Below are positions 34,979-43,719 of a DNA stretch of 64,000 nucleotides, in pieces. This stretch comes from Leptolyngbya sp. PCC 7375 (GTDB taxonomy: Bacteria > Cyanobacteriota > Cyanobacteriia > Phormidesmidales > Phormidesmidaceae). Location of the stretch: contig NZ_JH993797.1 in assembly GCF_000316115.1 (NCBI RefSeq), positions 5,442,486 to 5,506,485 of the forward strand. The letters run 5' to 3'. A program made the translations under genes and the position numbers. Within the stretch, counting starts at the first letter, position 1. Every line of letters begins with the position of its first letter. The notes beneath the pieces were generated by a model. It worked only from the letters and a program-made list of their open reading frames with translations, was not told the DNA's origin and searched no databases.

Positions 34979-37105
34979 ATGAATCTTCGTCGCTCCCTCA
35001 GTGCAAAGCTTCCTCCTCCACTCAAACCCTTAACCCAGTTCATTTATAACTATTGGTGGAGCTGGACCTCTGAGCGTGGGTCCCTATTTCGGGTGCTGGC
35101 CCCTGACCTTTGGCAAGACTGTCAGCACAATCCTGTAGCGCTTATGCAGGCGATTACTCCAGAACGTCTGTGGCAGCTCGCAGAAGATCCAAACTACCTC
35201 AAACGACTACAAACCCTAGCCGCTGAATTTCAAACCTATCTCCATAGAGACCATACCTGGGCTCAAGAAGTAGCCCCTAGTATTACCTCTGATAACCCAG
35301 TTGCCTATTTCTGCATCGAGTACGGTATTCATGAATCTCTACCGCTGTACTGTGGCGGTTTGGGCGTGTTAGCTGGCGATCACCTCAAATCAGCCTCGGA
35401 TTTAGGGCTACCGATGGTGGGTGTGGGCCTGTTATACCACCAGGGCTATTTCTCCCAGTGCCTTAATCGCAGTGGCTGGCAAGAAACTCATTACAGGAGT
35501 AATGACTTTGAAAATCTGCCGCTGATTCCGGTATGCAATGAGCATGGGCAACGGCTTAAAATTCGGGTCATCATTGGCCAGCGCATGGTTAAAGCTCAAG
35601 TATGGCAGGTGCAAGTTGGTCGTAGTCTGCTGTACTTGTTAGATACAGACATTATTGAAAACGATAGTGCAGACCGACAGATCACGGCCCAACTCTACAG
35701 TGGTGACCCGGATAAGCAATTGGCCCAGGAAATGCTCTTGGGTATCGGCGGTGTACGTATGCTACAGGCGTTGGGCATTGAGCCTGCCATTTATCACCTG
35801 AATGATGTGCATGCAGCCTTCGCTTTACTGGAATTGGCCAGGTTTGAACTCGAACAAATGGGCGGCACCCTAGATGATGTCAAATCCTATGTGTGCGATC
35901 GCACCCTCTTTACAACACATACCCCAGTGCCCACAGGCCAGGCATTTTCCGTGGGGATGATGGAGAACTATTTTGCCGATTATTGGCCCAGATTGGGACT
36001 AGAGCGTGAAGAATTCTTGGCCTTAGGACATCAAGCCTCAAGTCCTGACGTGTTTAGCATGACGGCTTTAGCACTACAGCTGACCCGGGCGGCTAATGCG
36101 GTGAGCAAGCGCCACGGTGAGGTATCTCGACAGCTCTGGCAAAACCTTTACGCCGAGCGCTCAGACAAAAAAGCCCCCATTGGTCATGTCACTAACGGCA
36201 TCCATGCCCGCAGCTGGATTGCCCCACTTTTAGAAGACCTGTATCAAGACTATTTAGGCAAACACTGGGCCGAGCGCATCAGCGATCCAGAAACTTGGAG
36301 CAAAATTGAACATATTCCCGACGAACGTCTGTGGCAGCGGCACCAAATTCTTAAAGCACGGCTAATTGCCTACACTCGGGACCGAGTACTTAAGGCCAGG
36401 CGCGATCGCAAAGAATGCTCCGATGACATCAATGCGGTAGAGCGTCTGCTGGACCCTAAAATCCTCACCCTCGGCTTTGCCCGACGATTTAGCGACTATA
36501 AACGCAGTGACCTGATTTTTCGCGACCTCAGTCGGCTCACCCGAATTTTCTCTAATCAGAAGCGACCGGTACAGCTAATCATCGCCGGTAAAGCTCGGCC
36601 CAACGATACCGCTGGCAAGCGCATCATCCAGCGAGTCATGGAATGGAGTCGTCACCCAGACCTGCGAGACCGCATTGCCTTTATCGAAGACTATGACATG
36701 TATACGGCCAAGCTTATGGTTCAGGGCATTGATCTTTGGCTAAATACGCCCCGTCGCCCCCTGGAGGCCTCTGGCACCAGCGGTCAGAAAGTAGCCCTCA
36801 ATGGCGGCATTAATTTCAGTGTGTTGGATGGTTGGTGGTGTGAAGGCTACAAGCTCCACCTCAATGGCTGGACAATTGGTGAAGATGCGGAAACAAGAGA
36901 TCAGGACGTTCAAGATACGATAGATGCAGAATCGTTTTATTCCCAGCTCGAACGGGAGATTGTGCGTCTTTATTATGATTGCGATCGCAATCACGTTCCT
37001 CGCGCCTGGGTAAAACGGATGAAAGCCTCGATCCGTACCATTGCACCTATTTTCAATAGCGATCGCATGGTGTCTGACTACGTCAACCAGCTCTATATTT
37101 CATGA
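34979..37105 (+). CDS. glgP: Alpha-glucan phosphorylase (short GlgP type)
   Basis: Breaks glycogen alpha-1,4 bonds with phosphate, giving glucose-1-phosphate. About 708 residues from the ATG at 34979 (a GTG at 34949 is an alternative), the short TIGR02094 type rather than the 830-residue type. Conserved parts: YNYWWSWTSERGSLF, CIEYGIHESLPLYCGGLGVLAGDHLKSASDLGLP, HLNDVHAAF, THTPVPTGQ, GFARRFSDYKRSDLI, and the PLP-binding TSGQKVALNGGINFSVLDGWW. The stop overlaps the Tab2 gene (ATGA), so the two are translationally coupled. Confidence 0.95.
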   Translation: MNLRRSLSAKLPPPLKPLTQFIYNYWWSWTSERGSLFRVLAPDLWQDCQHNPVALMQAITPERLWQLAEDPNYLKRLQTLAAEFQTYLHRDHTWAQEVAPSITSDNPVAYFCIEYGIHESLPLYCGGLGVLAGDHLKSASDLGLPMVGVGLLYHQGYFSQCLNRSGWQETHYRSNDFENLPLIPVCNEHGQRLKIRVIIGQRMVKAQVWQVQVGRSLLYLLDTDIIENDSADRQITAQLYSGDPDKQLAQEMLLGIGGVRMLQALGIEPAIYHLNDVHAAFALLELARFELEQMGGTLDDVKSYVCDRTLFTTHTPVPTGQAFSVGMMENYFADYWPRLGLEREEFLALGHQASSPDVFSMTALALQLTRAANAVSKRHGEVSRQLWQNLYAERSDKKAPIGHVTNGIHARSWIAPLLEDLYQDYLGKHWAERISDPETWSKIEHIPDERLWQRHQILKARLIAYTRDRVLKARRDRKECSDDINAVERLLDPKILTLGFARRFSDYKRSDLIFRDLSRLTRIFSNQKRPVQLIIAGKARPNDTAGKRIIQRVMEWSRHPDLRDRIAFIEDYDMYTAKLMVQGIDLWLNTPRRPLEASGTSGQKVALNGGINFSVLDGWWCEGYKLHLNGWTIGEDAETRDQDVQDTIDAESFYSQLEREIVRLYYDCDRNHVPRAWVKRMKASIRTIAPIFNSDRMVSDYVNQLYIS

Positions 37106-37959
37106 GTCCCCCCTGGCAACTCGACTTTTACCGACGCCCCTTAAAAAACACAGACAATCAGCCCCTATGGGAGTTACTTGTGTGTACTCCAAACATGGAT
37201 TTCAGCTATGGGGAAACCTGCCCCCAGCCTGAAGCCGATGCCATGTGGCTACGTCATCAGATTAAGCAGGCCATCCACCGAGCAGGTTATCGTCCCAAGG
37301 TGCTACAGGTCTTTCGACCCCAGACCCAAACCCTAACGGAAGTAGCCTGTCGAGAATTGGATATCCCGGTGGAGACCCAACGGAGGCTACCTACCTTAAA
37401 ACAATGGCTGCGGCAGCGTAACGCCTGGTATCCAAATCTCAAAACCTACACGGGAGAAGCCTATTCACCATTTGCCATTGAGCGATCGACACCGATTCCC
37501 CTGCCAGACAATCTGTGGGGCGAAACGTGGCGGTTTGCGGGTCTATCCAACGCCGATCTGCTGCGGTTTCAATACGAAGCAATACCGGTGCGCTCCATTC
37601 CCAAAGAGCTACTACCTTTGGAAATTGGCCTATCTAGTACGGTCCTCATTCCGGGTGTAGTGATTGATGGTGGTCAGCGCTCCATGGCGTTGACTCAGTG
37701 GTTAGATTCGGTGCAGCCTGCGTTTTTGAAATATATAGCGGGTCAGCCGGATGGACTGATCTTGGAAGCGGGACTTTGCGATCGCTTCGTCCTTACCACT
37801 TTTGAAGACAGCGATGTACGCGGTGCAGCTAATGCCTTTGAACAACGCAAAGTAACATCCAAAGGCTTACATTTTCTGCTCATCCGCCCCGATGATTCAG
37901 GGATGACCTATAGCGGTTTATGGTTATTACAAGAATCGCCGGATACACAGATCGGTTAA
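37102..37959 (+). CDS. Tab2/Atab2 family RNA-binding protein
   Basis: In algae and plants Tab2/Atab2 binds psaB mRNA and activates PSI protein translation; cyanobacterial homologs are less studied. The N-terminal WQLDFYRRPLKNTDNQPLWELLVC and the C-terminal GLILEAGLCDRFVLTTFED and GLHFLLIRPDDSGMTYSGLWLL are the family signature. Length (285) is normal. It is coupled to glgP by a 4-base overlap. Confidence 0.9.
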   Translation: MSPPWQLDFYRRPLKNTDNQPLWELLVCTPNMDFSYGETCPQPEADAMWLRHQIKQAIHRAGYRPKVLQVFRPQTQTLTEVACRELDIPVETQRRLPTLKQWLRQRNAWYPNLKTYTGEAYSPFAIERSTPIPLPDNLWGETWRFAGLSNADLLRFQYEAIPVRSIPKELLPLEIGLSSTVLIPGVVIDGGQRSMALTQWLDSVQPAFLKYIAGQPDGLILEAGLCDRFVLTTFEDSDVRGAANAFEQRKVTSKGLHFLLIRPDDSGMTYSGLWLLQESPDTQIG

Positions 37960-37993
37960 TCCGCTAGCCATACTATGGTGCCTCTCAGAGGAT

Positions 37994-38030
37994 CTTGGGT
38001 TTAGAGACATGGAACGTCTTTACACCCAAG
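37994..38030. repeat. Palindromic repeat, family member 3 (deleted centre)
   Basis: CTTGGGTTTAGAGAC pairs imperfectly with GTCTTTACACCCAAG around ATGGAAC. Compared with AGACGTTCCATGGAACGTCT of the other copies, the left GTTCC is missing, as if five bases were lost at the centre. It lies between two convergent genes and may also terminate transcription. Confidence 0.65.
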
Positions 38031-38041
38031 ATTGACTATCC

Positions 38042-38938
38042 CTACACCTGGAAAAATATTTTTTGGATCAACCAAAATATTCCCTGGGGTAAGGGCATCC
38101 AAATAGGCATCAGTATTAGCAACCCTAAATAAGTACGAGCGATAAAACTACTTTTTGCCTGTATTAACCCCATGACCATTAGTAGGGCACCAAACCCGAT
38201 CACTGGAATCACAGCATAAGTCGTAATCACAAACACTATGAGTGTCCAATCTCGCTTTTGATACAGCCAACGGGGTACCTTTAGCAAAAAGCTAGCCGCG
38301 ACTAGCCCCTCAATCAAAATCGTCCAGTAGGACAGCACTAAACTCGCAGCAGCCATACGAGGTGTTGTTGCTAGCTCTTGCGGATTTAACACAGCCGCTG
38401 ACGCCTGCATGGTTTCAAAAATATGACGATTCTCGGCAAGGGTGGTCAGGTTCAACCCACCAAAGAGAACAGCCCCCATGGCTAAACGGCTATCCAGCAA
38501 AAATGTCAGATGCAAAAAAGAACCGTCTAAATATTCGCCACCGATGAATTTCCAAAGGGTGGCAAACAAGAAACATAACCCTATCAGCCAGCGAGAATTC
38601 CAGCGCAGTACCTGCTTAGGCTTTTGGCTCCAAACTGCAATGGTGCACACCAGCACCCAGTAAGTGTAGAGATATTCGTGGTTGACTAGAGTAGACCAGT
38701 GCCAAAGGTTATTAAATACAAGGCATGCGCTCATGCCCAGCCATACCCAGGGCCGACGCACCAAGCTTGGATTGAGCAACATAGCTGCCGCTAAAAGCTT
38801 TTCTGGCAACATGGTCCACAGCCAGTGATCAATGCCATGCAGCAGCAGCAGCAGCGTTGTCAGCCGCAGTACGAGCAAATAAGTTGGCGGTTCTAGCAGA
38901 TTATCTAGCCATCGATTCCATTGTTTGACCCAGGTCAT
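38042..38938 (-). CDS. Polytopic membrane protein, HTTM-like, unrecognised
   Basis: A 298-residue protein with about seven hydrophobic segments (for example LVLRLTTLLLLLHGIDHWLW, LIVFVITTYAVIPVIGFGALLMVMGL). Membrane-embedded His and Trp residues (GIDHWLW, NLWHWSTLVNHEYLYTYW, LWKFIGGEYLDGSFL) recall the HTTM / vitamin K-dependent carboxylase-like membrane fold, but I cannot confirm membership. Its ATG overlaps the stop of the upstream gene (ATGA), so the two proteins are made together. Function is unknown. Confidence 0.6.
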   Translation of the reverse strand: MTWVKQWNRWLDNLLEPPTYLLVLRLTTLLLLLHGIDHWLWTMLPEKLLAAAMLLNPSLVRRPWVWLGMSACLVFNNLWHWSTLVNHEYLYTYWVLVCTIAVWSQKPKQVLRWNSRWLIGLCFLFATLWKFIGGEYLDGSFLHLTFLLDSRLAMGAVLFGGLNLTTLAENRHIFETMQASAAVLNPQELATTPRMAAASLVLSYWTILIEGLVAASFLLKVPRWLYQKRDWTLIVFVITTYAVIPVIGFGALLMVMGLIQAKSSFIARTYLGLLILMPIWMPLPQGIFWLIQKIFFQV

Positions 38939-39417
38939 AGCTCAACCTCAACCGGATCAGCAATCGGCTCATAGACAATGGCCTTACCGTCATACACCAA
39001 GCGCCACACCTGTAGCTGAATTTTAGTATCGCAACCCTGCTCACGGGTTTCCCCATAAAGTTCAGCAATAGGATTCTGAGAATCTGTTGAAAGCAGCTGC
39101 TGGCCCACGCGGCTTAACTGTTGGAGTGTCGGGAAGGTGCTGACATGAATGTAGGTTTCAGCCTTCAAAAATTTAGGCGATGCGGCCACCAGCTCAGGCA
39201 ACATGATTTCTTGCTGATGCTGGCAATCAATTAGACGGGTTTTAATGACACGACGCTCGTCACGGTCAATGGAGGCAAACATACCAAACCCGCCCCCATG
39301 CCACGGGCTTAGGCCAATCGTTTGCACCAGTATGATTTGCCTGAGCGCAACCCCAGTTAACAGTAGGGGAATGGCCCCTATTTTGAAAAAGTTCAGCAGC
39401 GACTGCTTAAGAATCAT
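38935..39417 (-). CDS. Single-pass membrane protein, partner of the HTTM-like gene
   Basis: A 160-residue protein with one N-terminal hydrophobic segment (about residues 10-30) and an extracytoplasmic or cytoplasmic domain containing GFGMFASIDRDERRVIKTRLIDC. It overlaps the downstream membrane-protein gene by 4 bases. The pair looks like an operon of a two-subunit membrane system, similar in arrangement to HTTM-like protein plus small partner. No named family recognised. Confidence 0.6.
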   Translation of the reverse strand: MILKQSLLNFFKIGAIPLLLTGVALRQIILVQTIGLSPWHGGGFGMFASIDRDERRVIKTRLIDCQHQQEIMLPELVAASPKFLKAETYIHVSTFPTLQQLSRVGQQLLSTDSQNPIAELYGETREQGCDTKIQLQVWRLVYDGKAIVYEPIADPVEVEL

Positions 39418-39430
39418 CGAACGTTCGTTT

Positions 39431-40642
39431 TTATCGACACACCCAGTTCAACCCACCTACTGTAGCAGCGATAATCGCCGCTATGTAAAACACGTTGGTG
39501 TCTGCTGCGGCCCACACTGGACCAAAAATGAACGGGGAGACAAACTGACCAAGAGAGGCACAACCTGTACCAATGGCTAGCAATGCTGAACGTTGGGCAT
39601 CAGGGGATAGATCGGCTAACGCACTGTAGAAATTTGGCATTACCAAACCAAACCCTAAACCAAAGAGCAACCCGGCCAGCAGCATTAACGGCGGAGAGAG
39701 CACGTTAGGGATAGTCGCCAACGAAATGGCCATCAGGAAAAAGCCAGATGCGATCGCACCACCAGCCCCCAGCCGTTTTGACACCTTAGCTGCACCTACC
39801 GCTGCAATCACCGCCGCACCTACTGAACGAGCAGATAACACAAAACCGTTTAACAATGAAGATGCGTCGATCGTCTCCTTGAGATAGAGCGGTGCATATA
39901 CAACTACTACATAAAAAATAGCTGAGGCTGTCGCCAGAGCAAGCAAAAGCAGCAGCACACTACTCTGCTGAAGAGTTTTGCCAATCTCCCCAGTTTGAGG
40001 CATAACAGAACCACGGCGACACCCTTTAGTCAACACCAACAAACCTGCCAGAGCCGCTGGTACCCCTAAGCCATAGAGTGCAAAGGCCCAGCGCCAATGG
40101 TACAACCCCAACCAGCCACCCAAAATTGGGAAAATAACCGTAGCCGTAGCTAAGGCACTGGTAGCGTAGCCCATCATCCGTGTGCGAGCTTCGCCATCAT
40201 AAAGATTACTCAAAATACCAATACTGCCTGCCCCAATGCCACCGCTAGCAATGCCCACTAGCGCCCGCGACAGCAAAATCCCCCAAAAACCTTGGGCCAA
40301 AGCACCCAGGCTACCAACAATCGCATACCCCAGCAGGCAAGATATCAAAATACGCACACTGCCTAAGCGACTTGCCAATAGACCAAATACAAGACTAGCC
40401 AGAGCCGTAGTCAGCGTATGGGTGCTCACTAACACTCCAGCCCAACGACTACTCAGCTCAAACTGAGCCACAATTTCTGGAAAAACGGGTGCAACGACGG
40501 CTCCAGCCGCACTCGACAAACAGCCTGCCATCATCAGAACAGCCAATACCTGCCAAGAATGGCGTCGTGGCGATGAGGGGGGTGGTAATTTATCTAGCCG
40601 TTCTAGCTCAGGGGGAACCGGTTTCTGATAGACAGTGGTCAT
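39431..40642 (-). CDS. MFS transporter
   Basis: A 12-helix major-facilitator protein (403 residues from the ATG at 40642; an in-frame GTG at 40675 directly abuts GGAGG and is less likely). Motif A-like loop: FGLLASRLGSVRILISCLLG. Typical short Gly-rich helices follow: LLSRALVGIASGGIGAGSIGILSNLYDGEARTRMMG. The N-terminal cytosolic tail is Pro-rich. It resembles drug- or metabolite-efflux MFS proteins of the DHA1 group; the substrate is unknown. It is 13 bases downstream of the start of the membrane-protein pair and probably heads that transcript. Confidence 0.85.
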   Translation of the reverse strand: MTTVYQKPVPPELERLDKLPPPSSPRRHSWQVLAVLMMAGCLSSAAGAVVAPVFPEIVAQFELSSRWAGVLVSTHTLTTALASLVFGLLASRLGSVRILISCLLGYAIVGSLGALAQGFWGILLSRALVGIASGGIGAGSIGILSNLYDGEARTRMMGYATSALATATVIFPILGGWLGLYHWRWAFALYGLGVPAALAGLLVLTKGCRRGSVMPQTGEIGKTLQQSSVLLLLLALATASAIFYVVVVYAPLYLKETIDASSLLNGFVLSARSVGAAVIAAVGAAKVSKRLGAGGAIASGFFLMAISLATIPNVLSPPLMLLAGLLFGLGFGLVMPNFYSALADLSPDAQRSALLAIGTGCASLGQFVSPFIFGPVWAAADTNVFYIAAIIAATVGGLNWVCR

Positions 40643-41061
40643 AGGGAGCAACACAGTAAAACTTGCAGGAAACACACCTCCACGGGCCAGTCGTTCGCGA
40701 CAAGTTAATAGATGTTAACATTACCCATAACTGGTTATTAAGGTTAGGTATAAGCAAAAACTTATACCTAACCTTAATAACGCTGTTACGTGCATATCTC
40801 TACTTTGATTTGAGGTGGCTGTCCATGTTGTAGCCGACGGCTCAAATATTTTTATTGGACTTCATTGCCAGTTATCGAAGCGTCACTAAATCGCATCGGT
40901 AACATGTTGACTACCGTCATACTGCAACCACAATGAAATCCGATTTGAGTCGATAATCTGAGTTTACTAGGGCTTTACTCAGCAAAAATCAAGTTAGGTC
41001 TCGTACAGTGGAAAGACTTTAATGATAATAATTTTTTAACCTGTAATTCTAGCTTTAGAAG
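40643..41061. other. Divergent intergenic region with a long perfect hairpin
   Basis: About 420 bases between the MFS gene and the Rieske pseudogene. Its main feature is the 48-base hairpin at 40734-40781, listed separately. The last 60 bases before 41062 are AT-rich (AATGATAATAATTTTTTAA) and may hold the promoter of the lipid-like cluster. Confidence 0.5.
40734..40781. repeat. Perfect 21-bp stem hairpin
   Basis: GTTATTAAGGTTAGGTATAAG is followed by CAAAAA and then by its exact reverse complement. A perfect 21-bp stem in intergenic DNA is unusual. It lacks the T-run of a terminator. It could be a remnant of a small inverted-repeat element or a small-RNA/attenuator structure. Confidence 0.75.
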
Positions 41062-42186
41062 ATGGAAGCATCTACTGTTCTCAAAGGTCAACCCATATAT
41101 CGCCGCGCACGTGCTGTTGGTATCAACCCTAACTATTGGTATCCAGTTTTTTGGGCTGATCAGCTCAAGCCCGAGGAAGTAGTATCTGTCCGAGTTTGGG
41201 AATCTTCTTTGGCGCTCTATCGTGATGCCAATGGAGACGTTAACGCGCTAGCGGATGCCTGCCCCCACAAAGGAGTAGAACTGCATCAAGGAGAGGTTCA
41301 CGGCAACAACCTGGTCTGTCCCTACCATGGTTGGGAGTTTGATCAATAGGGTCAGTGTGTTAGCATCCCTTACTTCCCAAAGGAACAAAAGTTACCCTGT
41401 GCCCAAGCCCGTCGCTACCCTACTCGCGAAGCCTATGGCATTGTTTGGGTTTTTCCAGGAGATGCTGAATTAGCTGAACACCAACCTTTACCAGAAGTAC
41501 CTCAATACAAGCAACCAGGCTGGTTTATGGTGCGTATTCCTGGACATTTTCAGGCCCATTTTTCCATTTGTAATGAAAATACAATGGATGTCTTCCATGG
41601 GTTTTTACACAAAAATCTTCAGGGCTGGTATAATCCCAAGCTGCTCAATTTAAAGCAAGATGACAACAGCGTATCAGCTGATTACCAAGTCTCTTATAAA
41701 GGCTTTCTGAGTAAGCTTCTGGGATTGGGCACTAAAGGCAGTGACAGTACCACCCGCACCGTCTCTATCCGTTATCAATACCCCCACTATGCAACCGCAT
41801 TAGAGTCAGTTTCCTCGCTTTATCTGATGCGATTGCCCATCGGTCCCACCGAAACAAAATCCTTTTCTCTAATGTTCCTAAAGCTGCCATTACCCCAATG
41901 GTTACTGACGGGTCCCGTAGCCAGAATGCTCGAAAAAGTGATTTTGAACAGTATTTTTCTTAAGTTTCTACATCAAGACGTAGAAATGATGGAAAGTGAA
42001 CAACGTAATTACTCCATCGACCCACATCGCAATTACGTCGAAGTTAATCCAGCAATTATTGCTCTACAAAGAGTCATAGTCGGTCAATATGAGCATTTAG
42101 AAGGTTCGCATTCGTCTTCTTTAGAAGCAGCCAAAGAGTCTTCTATCCCACCATCTCAGGAGGTTAGTAACGGTATGCTTGTGTGA
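41062..42186 (+). pseudogene. Rieske non-heme iron oxygenase, interrupted by one in-frame TAG
   Basis: One reading frame of 375 codons is broken only at codon 96 by TAG (41347-41349). Before it lies the Rieske [2Fe-2S] site: ACPHKGVEL (Cys67, His69) and VCPYHGWEFD (Cys86, His89). After it the same frame continues with GQCVSIPYFP and the mononuclear iron site NENTMDVFHGFLHK (Asp176, His179, His183). Related proteins have a sense codon at this spot in WEFDxxG. One base change from CAG, AAG or GAG explains it. The downstream part starts again at ATG 41527 but would lack the Rieske domain. It resembles alpha subunits of the Rieske oxygenases that hydroxylate lipids or pigments. It could be a young pseudogene, a sequencing error, or suppressed. 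Confidence 0.85.
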
Positions 42187-42193
42187 TTCGCCC

Positions 42194-42211
42194 GCTTGGG
42201 GATACCCAAGC
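42194..42211. other. Small hairpin between the Rieske gene and the oxoamine synthase
   Basis: GCTTGGG-GATA-CCCAAGC is a perfect 7-bp stem with a four-base loop, 8 bases after the Rieske stop. No T-run follows. It could limit read-through or protect the 3' end of the mRNA. Confidence 0.5.
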
Positions 42212-42310
42212 CCCCGTTGCCAAGGCCTGTTGTACCTATAGGTTCATCGGCTTTTTAGGCTCAGACCTTGGTTGATTGATATGCTCAATGTAGGTGATGA
42301 GGAGTAAATT

Positions 42311-43594
42311 GTGGAAGTCGTTAATGACTACGTGCAGCGTTTACATGCAAGCGGGTTATACCCTGACAAGTTTATTTGCCACCATAAAAATGGCAATCAG
42401 ATTGATTTAGAAGAACAGGGAACTGGTAAACGGCATCAGGTTCTGACGTTTTGTACCAACGACGTGTTAGGTATGGCGCAAGATGATGCTGTCACACAGG
42501 CTGCTATCGACTCCATTCGTCGTTATGGCACCTCAAACAGCTCTTGTTCAGTCCTGAGTGGTCGCATTGACTTACATCGTCAGCTAGAGGAGGAAATTTC
42601 TGCTTTCAAGCATTTGCCCCATACTCAGTTGTTTCTCAATGCATGGATGGCCTTACAGGCATTAATGGATGGTTTTTGCCATCTAGCAGTACCTGTTCAA
42701 GGGTTCCAGCATACCCGTGAGACGATTATCTTTAGCGACGTGCTGAACCACGGTTGCATTATTGCAGCCGTGGTTAATGCCGATAATCGCTCAGGTAAGA
42801 TGTTTGGCCATAGTCCCAAGGTGCGGGTCAAAGCCTATCGTCACTGTGATATGGACGATCTAGAGCGTAAGATGCGCCGCTATGTGCGTCCTGATGACCG
42901 GGTGATTGTAATTTCTGACGCGGTCTTTTCCATGGATGGTGATGTGGTACCGCTGCCCCGCATGTTAGACATCATGGAAGACTACCCCGGCAGCGTTGTG
43001 GTCATGGATGAAGCCCATGCCAGTGGTGCCATTGGTGGAAAAGGTGAAGGCATTTACGACCACTTTGGAATTACTCCCCAGTCTGTGATTGACCGTGGCA
43101 TTGTACCCATCATCATGACGACTTTTTCCAAGTTTGCAGGCTCCGCAGGTGCAGCCATTAGTGCCTCAAACCGAGAACTCATTGACCTTTTGGATGTATC
43201 CCCCACCTCCATCGGTACTATTTCTCTTCCCCCACCAGTCACCGCAGCAGCATTAGAGAGTATCCGCCAGGTACGCAGTCAGCCAGAACGCGTGGCTAAG
43301 TTGCAGTCTAATACTCGTTATTTGCGCTCTAAGCTTATTGCTGCTGGTTTTGACGCCATCGGTGAGACTAACGTTGTCCCTGTATTGCTTCCCCCTGACC
43401 TAGATCCCAAATCCTTTGCTCGCGCCCTTATGGAAGAACACGGCATTTGGGTTTCGGCCATCTGGTTTATTGCTAAGCCTCGCTTACGGATTACGGCCAA
43501 TGCGCTTCATACCCAAGCCGAAATGGATCGGCTAATAGAAGCCATGGTTGCTGTCCGTCAGAAGCTTGGCGGTGCAGTTGCTCAGTACGCTTAG
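42311..43594 (+). CDS. Alpha-oxoamine synthase (candidate serine palmitoyltransferase)
   Basis: A 427-residue PLP acyltransferase of the family that includes BioF, KBL, ALA synthase and serine palmitoyltransferase. It condenses an amino acid with an acyl-CoA or acyl-ACP. Seen: SSCSVLSGRIDLHRQLE, the PLP-stacking His in DVLNHGCII, DAVFSMDGDVVPL, MDEAHASGAIG (cofactor Asp) and the Schiff-base Lys274 in TTFSKFAG. The start is GTG with GAGGAG 7 bases upstream. The next gene is a GNAT-type acyltransferase and an NAD-dependent reductase follows at 46257, the trio of bacterial ceramide synthesis. Spt function is inferred; BioF- or KBL-like activity is the alternative. Confidence 0.85.
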   Translation: MEVVNDYVQRLHASGLYPDKFICHHKNGNQIDLEEQGTGKRHQVLTFCTNDVLGMAQDDAVTQAAIDSIRRYGTSNSSCSVLSGRIDLHRQLEEEISAFKHLPHTQLFLNAWMALQALMDGFCHLAVPVQGFQHTRETIIFSDVLNHGCIIAAVVNADNRSGKMFGHSPKVRVKAYRHCDMDDLERKMRRYVRPDDRVIVISDAVFSMDGDVVPLPRMLDIMEDYPGSVVVMDEAHASGAIGGKGEGIYDHFGITPQSVIDRGIVPIIMTTFSKFAGSAGAAISASNRELIDLLDVSPTSIGTISLPPPVTAAALESIRQVRSQPERVAKLQSNTRYLRSKLIAAGFDAIGETNVVPVLLPPDLDPKSFARALMEEHGIWVSAIWFIAKPRLRITANALHTQAEMDRLIEAMVAVRQKLGGAVAQYA

Positions 43595-43631
43595 GTAAAA
43601 AGGCAATCGGGAGTAGGGCATAGGTAATGGG

Positions 43632-43653
43632 GGAATAAACTCAAATTTATTCC
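43632..43653. repeat. Inverted repeat in the synthase-acyltransferase gap
   Basis: GGAATAAA-CTCAAA-TTTATTCC forms a perfect 8-bp stem. Flanking it, GGGAGTAG (43610 region) and CTACTC/ACTCCC (43686-43702) can pair to lengthen it. Pyrimidine/purine-rich GGGAGTAGGG-type stretches are common intergenic repeats in filamentous cyanobacteria. Confidence 0.5.
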
Positions 43654-43719
43654 TCAAGATGTGGCCTTATTTCGGTTTCATCTCCTACTCTCTACTCCCC
43701 AGGTCCGACTTCCCCAGCT

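Noticed and set aside
41527..42186. Second half of the Rieske gene as an independent 219-residue gene
   Set aside because: It is the same frame after an amber codon and lacks the Rieske domain needed for electron input; treated as part of the pseudogene.
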